Shown in pieces: positions 55,825 to 64,000 of a DNA stretch of 64,000 bases. The notes under the pieces were generated by a model. That model had not been told where the DNA came from. It saw only the letters and a program-made list of their open reading frames with translations, and made no database searches. Numbering within the stretch: the stretch's first letter is position 1; each line of letters opens with the position of its first letter. Source of the stretch: Bacteroides sp. (GTDB taxonomy: Bacteria; Bacteroidota; Bacteroidia; Bacteroidales; Bacteroidaceae); NCBI GenBank assembly GCA_021201335.1, contig JAJQFD010000009.1, forward strand, positions 62,001 through 126,000, read 5' to 3'. A program made the position numbers and the translations under genes.

Positions 55825-56052
55825 TTATTCTTCAAAGAGACGAGGATATTCCATAAGTTCACCAGCCACAAATATATCATTTGTAGTACCTTCCAGACAA
55901 TTACTTAAAAAGCGGGGAAAGAAAAAGATATTTAACAGGGTGAACATCCCAGACAGCTTCAGCAGGATAATAAACCAAAGAGTACGTCCCAACGTCATGC
56001 TTCGAAAATCTTCGAGGTAAGAATCCCAAATACGCAGAATGACAGTTTTCAT
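55825..56052 (-). CDS. DUF4492 protein, small cytochrome bd companion
   Basis: 75 residues with one membrane helix (about 24-47, LWFIILLKLSGMFTLLNIFF) and the DUF4492 pattern IWDSYLEDFRSMTLGRTLWF. DUF4492 genes lie directly before cydA in many Bacteroidetes. The single helix and position resemble CydX/CydH accessory peptides of bd oxidases, so a structural role in the oxidase is a reasonable inference. It is the first gene of the operon, 27 bp before cydA. Confidence 0.88.
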   Translation of the reverse strand: MKTVILRIWDSYLEDFRSMTLGRTLWFIILLKLSGMFTLLNIFFFPRFLSNCLEGTTNDIFVAGELMEYPRLFEE

Positions 56053-56090
56053 GAAGTTTTATTTTTTATTTTGTTGTTACGATGAACGCG

Positions 56091-56120
56091 CAAATCTAGA
56101 AAAAGTAATTCAATTATCAA
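56091..56120 (-). promoter_or_regulatory. Promoter of the DUF4492-cydAB operon
   Basis: On the minus strand TTG (56120-56118), 19-base spacer, TAGATTTG (56098-56091); the ATG of the DUF4492 gene at 56052 is about 38 bases downstream. Confidence 0.7.
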
Positions 56121-56310
56121 TTTAGAATTCCTCTAAAATACTTCATCTTTTTAACACTTTTGTAACTTTAGAACAATAAATTCATCCAAAACCAAAAATA
56201 ATCGATAATTCGAGCCCATTTGCAGATAGATTATGAACACTAGTCTATCGATTTTGTTCACCATTTTAGAAAGAAATACATTTGTTTCGGAAAATCAGAA
56301 GAATTTATAT

Positions 56311-57663
56311 ATGAAAAGAATAAAGAAATGGATAGTATTCACTATCTGGGCATCATCGTTGTGTACCGGTAGTATACTGCACGCACAAGAACAACCCGAA
56401 ATCTGGGACTTAGCTACATGCATTGAGTATGCCATGAGGCATAACATCAATCTACAACAAAATAGAATCACAGCTGAAAGTACTTTTATAGATGTGAAAA
56501 CAGCGAGAGCTGCCCTATTCCCCAGTTTATCTTTCAGTACTTCCCATAATTTTGTTAACCGACCGTTAATAGAAGATGGTTCGGTCAAAGAAAATTCATA
56601 TAATGGTAATTACGGACTTAATTCATCATGGACCATTTATAACGGAGGAAAAAACACAAAAACCATTGAGCAACAAAAATTAAACAATCGCATTGCAGAA
56701 CTGAATGTTGATGAGAATGCCAATGATATTGAAGTCGCCATTACTCAGCTCTATGTACAAATCCTATATGCCAACGAATCAGTAAAGATCAACGAAAGTA
56801 CACTGGAAATATCGGAAGCACAGGTAGAAAGAGCCAAAGAACTGTTGGCAGTGGGTTACATCGCCCAAAGCGATTATGCACAGTTGGAAGCACAATACAG
56901 CAATGATAAATATTTATTGGTCAGTGCACAAGCTGCTTTGCAAAACTATAAACTGCAACTAAAACAGTTATTGGAACTGGATGGTGAAGAAGAAATGGAT
57001 ATTGTGTATCCTGCAGTAAGTGATGAGGAAGTACTTCAACTTTTACCGAGCAGAACCGAAGTTTTCAATAGGGCATTAACTTTCCGACCAGAGATAGAAG
57101 CGGGTAAACTTAACATTGAAGCTTCTGATTTAAGTGTTGACATAGCCCGGGCCGGTTATCTCCCTACTTTGAGTTTAAGTGCCGGAATCGGTACAAACCA
57201 CACCAGTGGCAGTGATTTTACTTTCGGAGAACAAGTGAAAAACGGTTGGAACAATTCAATCGGATTAACATTGTCAATTCCTATTTTCAATAACCGTCAA
57301 ACTAAGAGTGCCGTACAAAAAGCGAAACTACAATATGAAAGCAGTAGATTGGATTTGCTGAATGAAGAGAAAAACCTCTATAGCACCATTGAAACATTAT
57401 GGCTGGATGCCAATACGGCTCAGCAAAAGTTCCTGGCAGCCAGCGAGAAACTACGGAGCAGTCAAACCAGTTTTGACCTGGTGAATGAACAATTTTCATT
57501 AGGAATGAAAAACACGGTTGAACTTCTGACCGAAAAGAATAATCTATCTTCTGCCAGACAGGAAGTACTTCAAGCCAAATATATGGCCGTGCTGAATAAT
57601 CAGTTATTACAGTTCTACCAAGGAGAACAAATCACATTGCAAATAATAGAAAATCAGATATGA
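56311..57663 (+). CDS. TolC-family outer-membrane efflux protein
   Basis: 450 residues from ATG 56311 (MKRIKKWIVFTIWASSLCTG), chosen for its signal peptide (to about 27, SILHAQEQP); the longer open frame adds residues before it. TolC pattern: WDLATCIEYAMRHNINLQQN, AALFPSLSFSTSHNF, VAITQLYVQILYANESVKIN, and the repeat half LSVDIARAGYLPTLSLSAGI, TIETLWLDANTAQQKF, FSLGMKNTVELLTEKNN. It forms a trimeric outer-membrane channel. First in a six-gene line with the MacA-like adaptor (4-bp overlap), ABC ATPase, permease and a LytS/LytTR pair. No -33/-7 promoter is certain upstream. Confidence 0.92.
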   Translation: MKRIKKWIVFTIWASSLCTGSILHAQEQPEIWDLATCIEYAMRHNINLQQNRITAESTFIDVKTARAALFPSLSFSTSHNFVNRPLIEDGSVKENSYNGNYGLNSSWTIYNGGKNTKTIEQQKLNNRIAELNVDENANDIEVAITQLYVQILYANESVKINESTLEISEAQVERAKELLAVGYIAQSDYAQLEAQYSNDKYLLVSAQAALQNYKLQLKQLLELDGEEEMDIVYPAVSDEEVLQLLPSRTEVFNRALTFRPEIEAGKLNIEASDLSVDIARAGYLPTLSLSAGIGTNHTSGSDFTFGEQVKNGWNNSIGLTLSIPIFNNRQTKSAVQKAKLQYESSRLDLLNEEKNLYSTIETLWLDANTAQQKFLAASEKLRSSQTSFDLVNEQFSLGMKNTVELLTEKNNLSSARQEVLQAKYMAVLNNQLLQFYQGEQITLQIIENQI

Positions 57664-58844
57664 AAAAGAAAAAAGTAATTATCGGTATCGTTTCCCTCCT
57701 TATCATCGGAGGATTGGTTTGGTATTTCCTGGGTAAAACCACAAATCATAAAATCATCTATGATACTGTAAAAGTATCCAGAAGTAATATTAATCAATCC
57801 ATTACTGCCACAGGAACAGTGGAACCAGTTACGCAAGTTGAAGTCGGTACACAAGTATCAGGGATAGTTAATAAATTATATGTAGATTATAACAGTGAGG
57901 TGAAAAAAGGGCAAGTGATTGCCGAACTGGATAAAACCAATCTACTCAATGAATTAGCCAGTAAGAGAAGTACTATGGCGAATGCAAAAACACAATATGA
58001 TTATCAGTTGCGTAATTATACCCGTCTTAAAACATTGTTCGACAAAAAATTAATTGCAGATACCGAATATGAAACTGCTCTTTATAATTACGAAACAGCC
58101 AAAAACTCATATGATATCAGCAGGAATGATGTTGCCAAAGCAGAAACGGACTTAGGATATGCAACAATCTACTCCCCTATCGATGGAGTCGTATTGAGCC
58201 GGGCAGTGGAAGAAGGACAAACAGTAGCTGCTTCCTTCAGTACACCTACTCTTTTCACGATTGCCAATGACCTGACTGCCATGCAGGTAGTAGCTGATGT
58301 GGATGAGGCTGATATAGGTGATGTAGCTGAAGGTCAACGGGTTTCATTTACAGTGGATGCTTTTCCCAATGATGTATTTGATGGAACTGTAACCCAGGTA
58401 CGCCAACAGGCAACCACTACCAGTAATGTAGTAACGTACGAAGTAGTTATCTCAGCGTATAATCCTGATTTAAAACTAAAACCAGGACTAACAGCCAATA
58501 CAACCATCTTCACGTTGGAAAAAAATAATATAATTACTGTCCCTACCAAAGCACTTCGTTTCACTCCGGTGGAATCATTGGTAAGTTCTAATACAGAGAT
58601 TGTAGATGTACAAGCACCTCAAAAAGTTTGGATTCATGATGGAAACCGGTTTATTGCCCAGGCAGTAGAAACCGGCATCAGTAACGGTGTCCTTACAGAA
58701 ATAATCAGTGGTATTGACGAAGGAACTTCCATCGTTTCAGATATGAAAGTGGGTGAAACAGCGACTCCTGCTACGAATGGTAACAGACAAACGGAATCGT
58801 CTCCTTTTATGCCTCAACGTCCGGGAGGAAACAGAAACAGGTAA
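57660..58844 (+). CDS. MacA-like periplasmic adaptor (membrane fusion protein)
   Basis: 394 residues. One N-terminal membrane helix (about 5-23, VIIGIVSLLIIGGLVWYFLG), then a biotinyl-lipoyl half (VEPVTQVEVGTQVSGIVNKL, YVDYNSEVKKGQVIAELDK), an alpha-hairpin (about 100-160, KTQYDYQLRNYTRLKTLFDK), the second lipoyl half (ATIYSPIDGVVLSRAVEEGQ), a beta-barrel (QRVSFTVDAFPNDVFDGTVT) and a proximal domain. This is the adaptor that links the MacB ABC complex to TolC. The C-terminal tail is Pro/Gly/Arg-rich (MPQRPGGNRNR). Start and stop overlap with neighbours (ATGA with tolC), supporting one operon. Confidence 0.92.
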   Translation: MKKKKVIIGIVSLLIIGGLVWYFLGKTTNHKIIYDTVKVSRSNINQSITATGTVEPVTQVEVGTQVSGIVNKLYVDYNSEVKKGQVIAELDKTNLLNELASKRSTMANAKTQYDYQLRNYTRLKTLFDKKLIADTEYETALYNYETAKNSYDISRNDVAKAETDLGYATIYSPIDGVVLSRAVEEGQTVAASFSTPTLFTIANDLTAMQVVADVDEADIGDVAEGQRVSFTVDAFPNDVFDGTVTQVRQQATTTSNVVTYEVVISAYNPDLKLKPGLTANTTIFTLEKNNIITVPTKALRFTPVESLVSSNTEIVDVQAPQKVWIHDGNRFIAQAVETGISNGVLTEIISGIDEGTSIVSDMKVGETATPATNGNRQTESSPFMPQRPGGNRNR

Positions 58845-58863
58845 GTTTTTAATATCAAAAAAC

Positions 58864-59610
58864 ATGAATAAACCAATAATAGAATTACATGATATCAAAC
58901 GGGATTTCCAGGTAGGTGAAGAAACTGTACATGCATTACGTGGTATTTCTTTTACTATCACAGAAGGAGAATTCGTAACTATTATGGGTACTTCCGGTTC
59001 CGGTAAATCTACCTTATTAAATACATTAGGATGTCTGGACACTCCGTCAGCGGGAGAATATCTACTGGATGGAGTTGCAGTTCGCAATATGAGTAAGAAT
59101 GAACGGGCTATCCTGCGCAACCGTAAAATAGGTTTTGTTTTCCAAAGCTATAATCTGCTTGCCAAAACAACAGCCATCGAAAACGTGGAACTTCCTCTCA
59201 TGTATAACAGTTCGGTAAGCGCCGCAGAAAGGAAAGAAAGAGCCATTGAGGCTTTAAAATCAGTTGGGTTAGGTGACAGGCTGATGCATAAAAGCAACCA
59301 GATGAGTGGTGGACAAATGCAGCGTGTAGCAATTGCCAGGGCATTGGTAAATAATCCGGCGGTTATTTTAGCCGACGAAGCAACCGGTAACCTGGATACT
59401 CGAACCTCTTTTGAAATACTGGTACTTTTTCAGGAACTCCATGCGGAAGGAAGAACGATTATTTTCGTCACTCATAATCCGGAAATTGCCCAATATAGCA
59501 GCCGAAACATTATATTGAGAGACGGAAAAGTGAAAGAGGATAAAGAAAACCCCCATATCCAATCGGCAGCTAAAGGACTGGCGGCACTTCCACCTCCAGA
59601 AGAACTTTAA
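58864..59610 (+). CDS. MacB/LolD-type ABC ATPase
   Basis: 248 residues from ATG 58864 (MNKPIIELHDIKRDFQVGEE); the longer open frame reaches into the adaptor gene and is rejected. ABC motifs: Walker A GTSGSGKSTLLN, Q loop GFVFQSYNLL, signature MSGGQMQRVAIAR, Walker B VILADEATGNLDTRT, H loop FVTHNPEIA. The MacB/LolD/FtsE group pairs with a separate permease, here at 59623, 12 bp downstream. It energises export through the MacA adaptor and TolC channel. In this operon the nucleotide-binding and permease parts are separate genes, unlike E. coli MacB. Confidence 0.93.
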   Translation: MNKPIIELHDIKRDFQVGEETVHALRGISFTITEGEFVTIMGTSGSGKSTLLNTLGCLDTPSAGEYLLDGVAVRNMSKNERAILRNRKIGFVFQSYNLLAKTTAIENVELPLMYNSSVSAAERKERAIEALKSVGLGDRLMHKSNQMSGGQMQRVAIARALVNNPAVILADEATGNLDTRTSFEILVLFQELHAEGRTIIFVTHNPEIAQYSSRNIILRDGKVKEDKENPHIQSAAKGLAALPPPEEL

Positions 59611-59622
59611 AATTAATCCAAG

Positions 59623-60843
59623 ATGAATTTAACCAACTTATTCAAAATAGCCCTCCGGGCACTCGTAAATAATAAAATGCGTGCTTTCCTGACGATGCTG
59701 GGTATCATTATCGGAGTAGCCTCGGTTATTACGATGCTTGCGATCGGACAAGGATCAAAGAAGAGCATTGAACAGCAGGTTTCTGAAATGGGATCGAATA
59801 TGATCATGATTCATCCCGGTGCAGAAAGAAGAGGAGGTGTACGTCAGGATCCCAGTGCCATGCAAACCCTGAAACTCGAAGATTATACCAGTTTACAACA
59901 AGAAACAACTTTCTTGGCAGGTGTCAGTCCCAATGTATCCAAATCGGGGCAGTTTATAAACGGAGCCAACAATTATCCATCCAGTGTTAACGGAGTAGGA
60001 TTGGACTACCTAACGATCCGTCAGCTAAAGGTAGAGAACGGTGAAATGTTTACGGCCGCAGACATACTAAGCAGTGCCAAGGTATGTGTGATAGGAAAAA
60101 CCATCGTTGATAATCTCTTTCCCGATGGGAGTGACCCGGTAGGACAAGTTATTCGATTTGATAAAATACCTTTCCGAGTGGTGGGTGTACTACAATCCAA
60201 AGGATACAATTCCATGGGACAGGACCAGGATGCTGTAGTACTGGCACCCTATACAACTGTAATGAAACGATTACTGGCTGTTACTTATTTACAAGGCATT
60301 TATGCATCCGCAATTACCGAAGATATGACGGAGGAAGCAATCGACGAAATCAGTACTATTTTACGTGCCAATCATAAATTAAAAGAAACAGATGATGATG
60401 ATTTCAATGTCCGTTCTCAACAGGAACTCAGCGAGATGCTGAATACAACTACTGACCTGATGACTACTCTGTTGGCCTGTATCGCAGGTATCAGTTTGGT
60501 TGTAGGCGGTATCGGTATTATGAATATCATGTATGTGAGTGTTACGGAACGTATACGTGAAATCGGTCTTCGCATGTCGGTTGGTGCACGGGGTATTGAC
60601 ATCCTGAGCCAGTTTTTAATTGAGGCGGTTATGATCAGTATTACAGGAGGAATCATAGGAGTGCTTTTCGGCATTGGTGCTTCATTTGCTGTTAATTCCA
60701 TAGCCAGTTGGCCAGTTTATATTCAAATGTGGAGTGTAATACTAAGTTTCGTAGTATGTACAATAACCGGGATCTTCTTTGGATGGTATCCGGCAAAAAA
60801 GGCAGCCGACCTGGATCCGATTGAAGCCATCAGATACGAATAA
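59623..60843 (+). CDS. MacB-type ABC permease (FtsX-like)
   Basis: 406 residues with the MacB layout: one N-terminal helix (about 20-45, LTMLGIIIGVASVITMLAIG), a large periplasmic domain (about 50-275), then three C-terminal helices in the FtsX domain (VVGGIGIMNIMYVSVTERIR, EIGLRMSVGARGIDILSQFL, GIIGVLFGIGASFAVNSIAS). The last residues PAKKAADLDPIEAIRYE are the MacB family end. It works as a mechanotransmitter that moves substrates from periplasm through TolC. Substrates may be macrolides, peptides or lipoprotein-like toxins; not determined here. Confidence 0.93.
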   Translation: MNLTNLFKIALRALVNNKMRAFLTMLGIIIGVASVITMLAIGQGSKKSIEQQVSEMGSNMIMIHPGAERRGGVRQDPSAMQTLKLEDYTSLQQETTFLAGVSPNVSKSGQFINGANNYPSSVNGVGLDYLTIRQLKVENGEMFTAADILSSAKVCVIGKTIVDNLFPDGSDPVGQVIRFDKIPFRVVGVLQSKGYNSMGQDQDAVVLAPYTTVMKRLLAVTYLQGIYASAITEDMTEEAIDEISTILRANHKLKETDDDDFNVRSQQELSEMLNTTTDLMTTLLACIAGISLVVGGIGIMNIMYVSVTERIREIGLRMSVGARGIDILSQFLIEAVMISITGGIIGVLFGIGASFAVNSIASWPVYIQMWSVILSFVVCTITGIFFGWYPAKKAADLDPIEAIRYE

Positions 60844-60870
60844 AAAGAATTCTTTTTTATCTTTGTCTTT

Positions 60871-61953
60871 ATGAAGAAATTACTTTCTCAACATCAGATT
60901 AAACTGGAAGTACTGATACATTGCATCAGCTGGATTATTGTCTTTTCATTTCCGTTGTTAGTATCGGAGCGGAATACAGAGATCTTCAACTGGAACAGAT
61001 TCATTCATCATATGATGGTAACCATCACCTTCATGATTGTATTTTATGCTAACTATTTCATTTTTATTCCTAAATATCTGTTTAATGAAAAGGCTTATCA
61101 ATACATCCTCCTTAATATACTTCTGATTTCTGCGCTTGCCATTCTTCTTTATATATGGCGCGATTTCGGATCACCAAACCTGATTCCCAACCCTGAACGA
61201 CCGAAATTCTCTCGTCAAAAGCCTCCACCTCACTCTCCCTGGATTTTTATTGCCAGAGACTTTGTAGGCATTATATTTACTATAGGTTTAAGTCTTACCG
61301 TGCGCATCAGCAAAAGATGGAACAAGGTGGAAACAGCCAGACGGGAAGCGGAAAAAAGTCGGACAGAAGCTGAGCTAAAGAATCTTCGGAACCAATTGAA
61401 TCCTCATTTTCTGCTCAATACACTTAATAATATATATGCATTAATCGCTTTCGATACAGAAAAAGCACAGCAAGCTGTACAAGAACTCAGTAAGTTGTTG
61501 CGTCACATGCTTTATGATAATCAACAAGACTTTGTTCCGCTTAACCGGGAAGCAGAATTTATCCGGAACTACATTGGACTAATGCGTATTCGCCTGGCAA
61601 ATCATGTTACGGTAAAAACAGATATACAAATCAGCAAAAATTCTCATACCTTGATTACTCCACTGATTTTCATTTCACTGATTGAGAATGCTTTTAAGCA
61701 TGGTATTTCTCCTACGGAAACCAGCTACGTTTATATCAGTTTATTTGAAGAGCACGGCAGTGTTACCTGTGAAATAATAAACAGCAATTTTCCCAAGAGT
61801 AACAAAGACCAGAGCGGATCAGGTATAGGATTACCTCAGGTCAGCAAAAGACTGGAGTTAATATATCCCGGCCGGTATATCTGGGAAAAAGGAGTCCGAA
61901 AAGATAGTAAAGAATATTTTTCACGGCTACGGATTGATACCAATAGTAAATAA
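60871..61953 (+). CDS. LytS/YehU-type sensor histidine kinase
   Basis: 360 residues with four N-terminal helices (about 15-150, LEVLIHCISWIIVFSFPLLV; FIFIPKYLFNEKAYQYILLN) lacking a large periplasmic loop, then a coiled stretch (ETARREAEKSRTEAELKNLR) and the His_kinase domain NQLNPHFLLNTLNNIYALIA (phosphoacceptor His in NPHFLLN). An HATPase follows: TPLIFISLIENAFKHGI, GSGIGLPQVSKRLELIYPG. It signals to the LytTR regulator encoded 18 bp downstream. The gene starts 27 bp after the efflux permease, so the pair may regulate the efflux operon or sense the same stress. Confidence 0.92.
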   Translation: MKKLLSQHQIKLEVLIHCISWIIVFSFPLLVSERNTEIFNWNRFIHHMMVTITFMIVFYANYFIFIPKYLFNEKAYQYILLNILLISALAILLYIWRDFGSPNLIPNPERPKFSRQKPPPHSPWIFIARDFVGIIFTIGLSLTVRISKRWNKVETARREAEKSRTEAELKNLRNQLNPHFLLNTLNNIYALIAFDTEKAQQAVQELSKLLRHMLYDNQQDFVPLNREAEFIRNYIGLMRIRLANHVTVKTDIQISKNSHTLITPLIFISLIENAFKHGISPTETSYVYISLFEEHGSVTCEIINSNFPKSNKDQSGSGIGLPQVSKRLELIYPGRYIWEKGVRKDSKEYFSRLRIDTNSK

Positions 61954-61971
61954 CCATTAATCATTTTCTAT

Positions 61972-62673
61972 ATGATACTACATTGCGCTATCGTTGATGA
62001 TGAACCCCTGGCTTTGGAATTATTAGAAAGCTATGTCAAGAAGACACCCTTCTTACAACTGGAAGGTAAATATTCAAGTGCTGTGCAGGCTATGAAAGAT
62101 TTGCCGAATAAGCTTATTGATCTTTTATTCCTGGATATTCAGATGCCGGAACTTAGCGGACTGGAGTTTTCGAAGATGGTATCTTCTCACACCCGCATTG
62201 TTTTTACAACTGCTTTTGAGCAGTACGCGCTGGATGGTTACCGGGTAAATGCGCTTGATTACCTGTTGAAGCCAATCTCGTATGTAGAGTTCCTGGAAGC
62301 AGCCAATAAAGCTTTGCAGTGGTTTGAAAGAGGATCGAAAACAGAAGAGATTGAAAGTATATTTGTAAAAAGCGACTATAAGCTAGTACAAATAGAACTC
62401 AAAAAGATTTTATATATAGAAGGACTAAAGGACTATATCAAAATTTATACGGAAGATAATCCCCGCCCGATATTATCATTAATGAGTATGAAAGCGATGG
62501 AAGAATTATTGCCCGACTCTCATTTTATGCGTGTGCACCGTTCGTACATAGTACAAAAAGAAAAGATCAGGATGATTGACCGAGGTAGAATTGTCTTCGG
62601 CAAGGTTTATATACCTGTAAGTGATAGTCATAAGACTGTATTTCAGGAATTTCTGGAAAAAAGAAGTTTGTAA
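61972..62673 (+). CDS. LytTR-family response regulator
   Basis: 233 residues. Receiver domain: acidic pocket D9/D10 (IVDDEPLALELLESY), phosphoacceptor D55 in LLFLDIQMPELSGLEF, and the Lys in DYLLKPISYVEFL. LytTR DNA-binding domain (about 128-230): SIFVKSDYKLVQIELKKILY, IEGLKDYIKIYTEDNPRPIL, FMRVHRSYIVQKEKIRMI. LytTR proteins bind direct repeats in promoters. It completes the six-gene efflux/signalling line. The preceding kinase matches the pair type YehU/YehT. Confidence 0.93.
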   Translation: MILHCAIVDDEPLALELLESYVKKTPFLQLEGKYSSAVQAMKDLPNKLIDLLFLDIQMPELSGLEFSKMVSSHTRIVFTTAFEQYALDGYRVNALDYLLKPISYVEFLEAANKALQWFERGSKTEEIESIFVKSDYKLVQIELKKILYIEGLKDYIKIYTEDNPRPILSLMSMKAMEELLPDSHFMRVHRSYIVQKEKIRMIDRGRIVFGKVYIPVSDSHKTVFQEFLEKRSL

Positions 62674-62759
62674 TTTTGTGTAGTAAAGATAACCTGAAAT
62701 AACAACTTCTATCAAGGCGTCCGATTTGTCTATAAAACAAAGGAATTAGTCGATTCTAA

Positions 62760-62900
62760 TTGCATAATAAAGAGAAACATCGTAAATTTGCATTGAACAG
62801 ATAAAGAGTTATAAGCAGCTCTTTTAGAATAGTTTAGTTAAGTCTAGTTTAGTTTTTGTGAAGCACTCCGCTGACAGAGGTCAGAAAGGAGTGCTTTCGT
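62760..62900 (+). ncRNA. Candidate small RNA (promoter plus hairpin, no ORF)
   Basis: TTG (62760-62762), 20-base spacer and TAAATTTG (62783-62790) form a good promoter with no gene downstream on this strand. A transcript from about 62797 would contain a small hairpin, AAAGAG (62803-62808) with CTCTTT (62819-62824), the repeated word TAGTTTAGTT, and a strong nested hairpin (AAGCACTCC 62861-62869 with GGAGTGCTT 62888-62896, and inner CTGAC/GTCAG). The T tract after it is weak. The hairpin may also end the pgl transcript of the other strand. Confidence 0.4.
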
Positions 62901-62919
62901 GTTACTAGGTTTAGGTTTG

Positions 62920-63642
62920 CTAGCGTATTTTTTGTTCCAGGTTTACGGCCGCAGCCTCATCCAGGTATAATTCTACCTGTTGGGCTCTTCCGGCAATATA
63001 TGCAGCAGGAATCGTATCGCCGGAAGAATATAATTCTTTCACAACCGAAGCTTTATCCTTTCCGGTTATCAAAAAAATAACTTCCCGGGCATTTATAATC
63101 GGTGCTCCTGTCAGGGCAATACGTTTTTGATGCGTACAAGGATGCGTACTTGTTTCATAAATAGCATGGCTAGAAAGGAGCGCTTCCTGTCCAGGAAAGA
63201 TGGAAGATGTATGCCCGTCTTCCCCAACACCCAACAAAACAAGATCAAACAAAGGCAAATAGTTGTCTACCGGAACATGTTTCATTACTTGTTCCGAACA
63301 ACGGACTGCCTCCCTCACCGGATCACTTTCACCGTGAATGCGAAAGATATGATGTTCGGGAATACCCACCACATCCAATAATATCCGTTTCATCTGGCCA
63401 TAATTACTTTCTGAATTGGAGGGAGGAACACATCGTTCATCCACCCACCAAAAACGAATTCTTTTCCAGGGAGTAACCTCCGCAAAATCATGGGCCCAAA
63501 TATCATACATTAACATGGGAGTTTCTCCTCCACTGAAAGCTATATGAAATATCTTATCCGGTTCATCGGCCAGCTCTTTAAGGATGTGGTGTATCAATGC
63601 ATAAGCTGTATCGGTAGGCGATTTACATATATTCAGTTTCAT
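62920..63642 (-). CDS. pgl: 6-phosphogluconolactonase
   Basis: 240 residues of the NagB/Pgl family: HIAFSGGETPMLMYDIWAHD, IRFWWVDERCVPPSNSESNY, DNYLPLFDLVLLGVGEDGHT with SSIFPGQEALLSS, and KRIALTGAPIINAREVIFLI. The GxGxDGHT motif marks 6-phosphogluconolactonase rather than glucosamine-6-phosphate deaminase. It hydrolyses 6-phosphogluconolactone in the oxidative pentose phosphate pathway. It overlaps the end of zwf by 4 bp on the same strand, so it is translated right after glucose-6-phosphate dehydrogenase. Confidence 0.93.
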   Translation of the reverse strand: MKLNICKSPTDTAYALIHHILKELADEPDKIFHIAFSGGETPMLMYDIWAHDFAEVTPWKRIRFWWVDERCVPPSNSESNYGQMKRILLDVVGIPEHHIFRIHGESDPVREAVRCSEQVMKHVPVDNYLPLFDLVLLGVGEDGHTSSIFPGQEALLSSHAIYETSTHPCTHQKRIALTGAPIINAREVIFLITGKDKASVVKELYSSGDTIPAAYIAGRAQQVELYLDEAAAVNLEQKIR

Positions 63643-64000
63643 AACTCACAATATAAATTACTATTAGTTAAATTCTTACAGGGATTTGTCCAACTCGCTT
63701 CATGTTCTTCCATCATGGCTTCACTTTCCAAGGGTCCCCATGTTCCGGCCGGATAACCATACAAGGGGGCATCCGGGTTTTCTTTCCAGTACTTCAATAA
63801 CGGATCAAAGAAACGCCAGGAAGATTCTACCGCATCTCCACGGGTGAATAATATGGGATCTCCGGCAATACAACCTTCAATCAGGCGGGCATAAGCATCA
63901 CCGGTGGGAACACCTCCTAAACGGTCATACGTAAAATCCAATTCAGTTTGCTTTACCTGGAAACCAAATCCGGGTACTTTCATACCGATTCGTAACAGGA
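63639..64000 (-). CDS. zwf: Glucose-6-phosphate 1-dehydrogenase, C-terminal part (5' end beyond window)
   Basis: The frame is open to the right edge (LLRIGMKVPGFGFQVKQTEL) and ends TSWNPCKNL-type text AESWTNPCKNL at 63639. The last 120 residues are the G6PD C-terminus: PTGDAYARLIEGCIAGDPIL, FTRGDAVESSWRFFDPLLKY, DAPLYGYPAGTWGPLESEAM. The active-site part lies outside the window. The enzyme makes NADPH from glucose 6-phosphate. It heads the zwf-pgl pair; an upstream gnd is common in Bacteroides but cannot be seen. Confidence 0.95.
   Translation of the reverse strand, partial: LLRIGMKVPGFGFQVKQTELDFTYDRLGGVPTGDAYARLIEGCIAGDPILFTRGDAVESSWRFFDPLLKYWKENPDAPLYGYPAGTWGPLESEAMMEEHEASWTNPCKNLTNSNLYCEL

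Overview
The window looks like a chromosome segment of a Bacteroidales bacterium (Parabacteroides/Dysgonomonas/Bacteroides type; genus not resolved). The signs are several promoters of the Bacteroidetes form TTG/TTTG-N19-20-TAnnTTTG, an ECF sigma/FecR cassette, a TonB-dependent receptor followed by a DUF4249 lipoprotein, a GldM-C-like secreted protein, cytochrome bd genes with the DUF4492 companion, and LytTR-type signalling. There is one tRNA (Lys, CTT). I see no rRNA, CRISPR array, prophage or insertion sequence with a transposase.

Layout. 1-3900 (minus): an ECF sigma factor, its FecR anti-sigma factor, an STN/carboxypeptidase-regulatory-like protein without a beta-barrel, and a GldM-C-like protein cut by the window edge. 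4000-11500: DUF6125 protein, GNAT acetyltransferase, a decayed gene fragment, cytoplasmic alpha-amylase, flavin reductase, a membrane-anchored protein, a MarR/MFS pair with a clear operator, and a nitroreductase-like lipoprotein. 11600-20000 (minus): GH2 beta-galactosidase, a Tat-type Fe-S aldo/keto reductase with a membrane polyferredoxin, and an aldehyde dehydrogenase. 20100-24300: POT-type transporter, WalJ/YycJ-like hydrolase, tRNA-Lys and two small unknowns. 24500-36200: UvrD/PcrA helicase, cydDC, an AlkZ/YcaQ-like DNA glycosylase, a YwaF-like membrane protein, an ASCH-like protein, queH, thiD and a CDP-alcohol phosphatidyltransferase. 36300-40200: small lipoprotein, TonB receptor, DUF4249 protein. 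40900-45400: an RCC1-repeat lipoprotein divergent from a NarL-type regulator/TPR histidine kinase pair. 45600-52500: compact MscS protein, NYN-LOTUS protein, M28 peptidase, heterodimeric ABC exporter, EamA transporter. 53000-56100 (minus): cydB, cydA, DUF4492. 56300-62700: a TolC/MacA/MacB-type efflux system in line with a LytS/LytTR pair. 62760-64000: a possible small RNA, then pgl and zwf.

The strongest window-wide signal is that six otherwise normal genes (fecR-like, beta-galactosidase, aldehyde dehydrogenase, WalJ-like hydrolase, cydD, cydA) are each split by a one-base shift inside an A/T run of 6-8 bases, three with one base too many and three with one too few. Homopolymer errors in the assembly are the simplest explanation; slippage or true inactivation are alternatives. 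I annotate each as one gene with a frameshift.

The most unusual non-coding elements are two GC-rich palindromic repeats (18056-18175 and 33453-33608), a 34-bp inverted repeat element (11505-11618), two long hairpins (40534-40648), a four-copy 23-bp tandem repeat (52788-52892), a multi-hairpin attenuator-like terminator (22776-22859), several operator-like palindromes, and a promoter-to-hairpin unit without an ORF (62760-62900). I found no complete new defence or mobile system; the best novelty candidates are the repeat families, the barrel-less STN protein, and the polyferredoxin with an internal twin-arginine signal.
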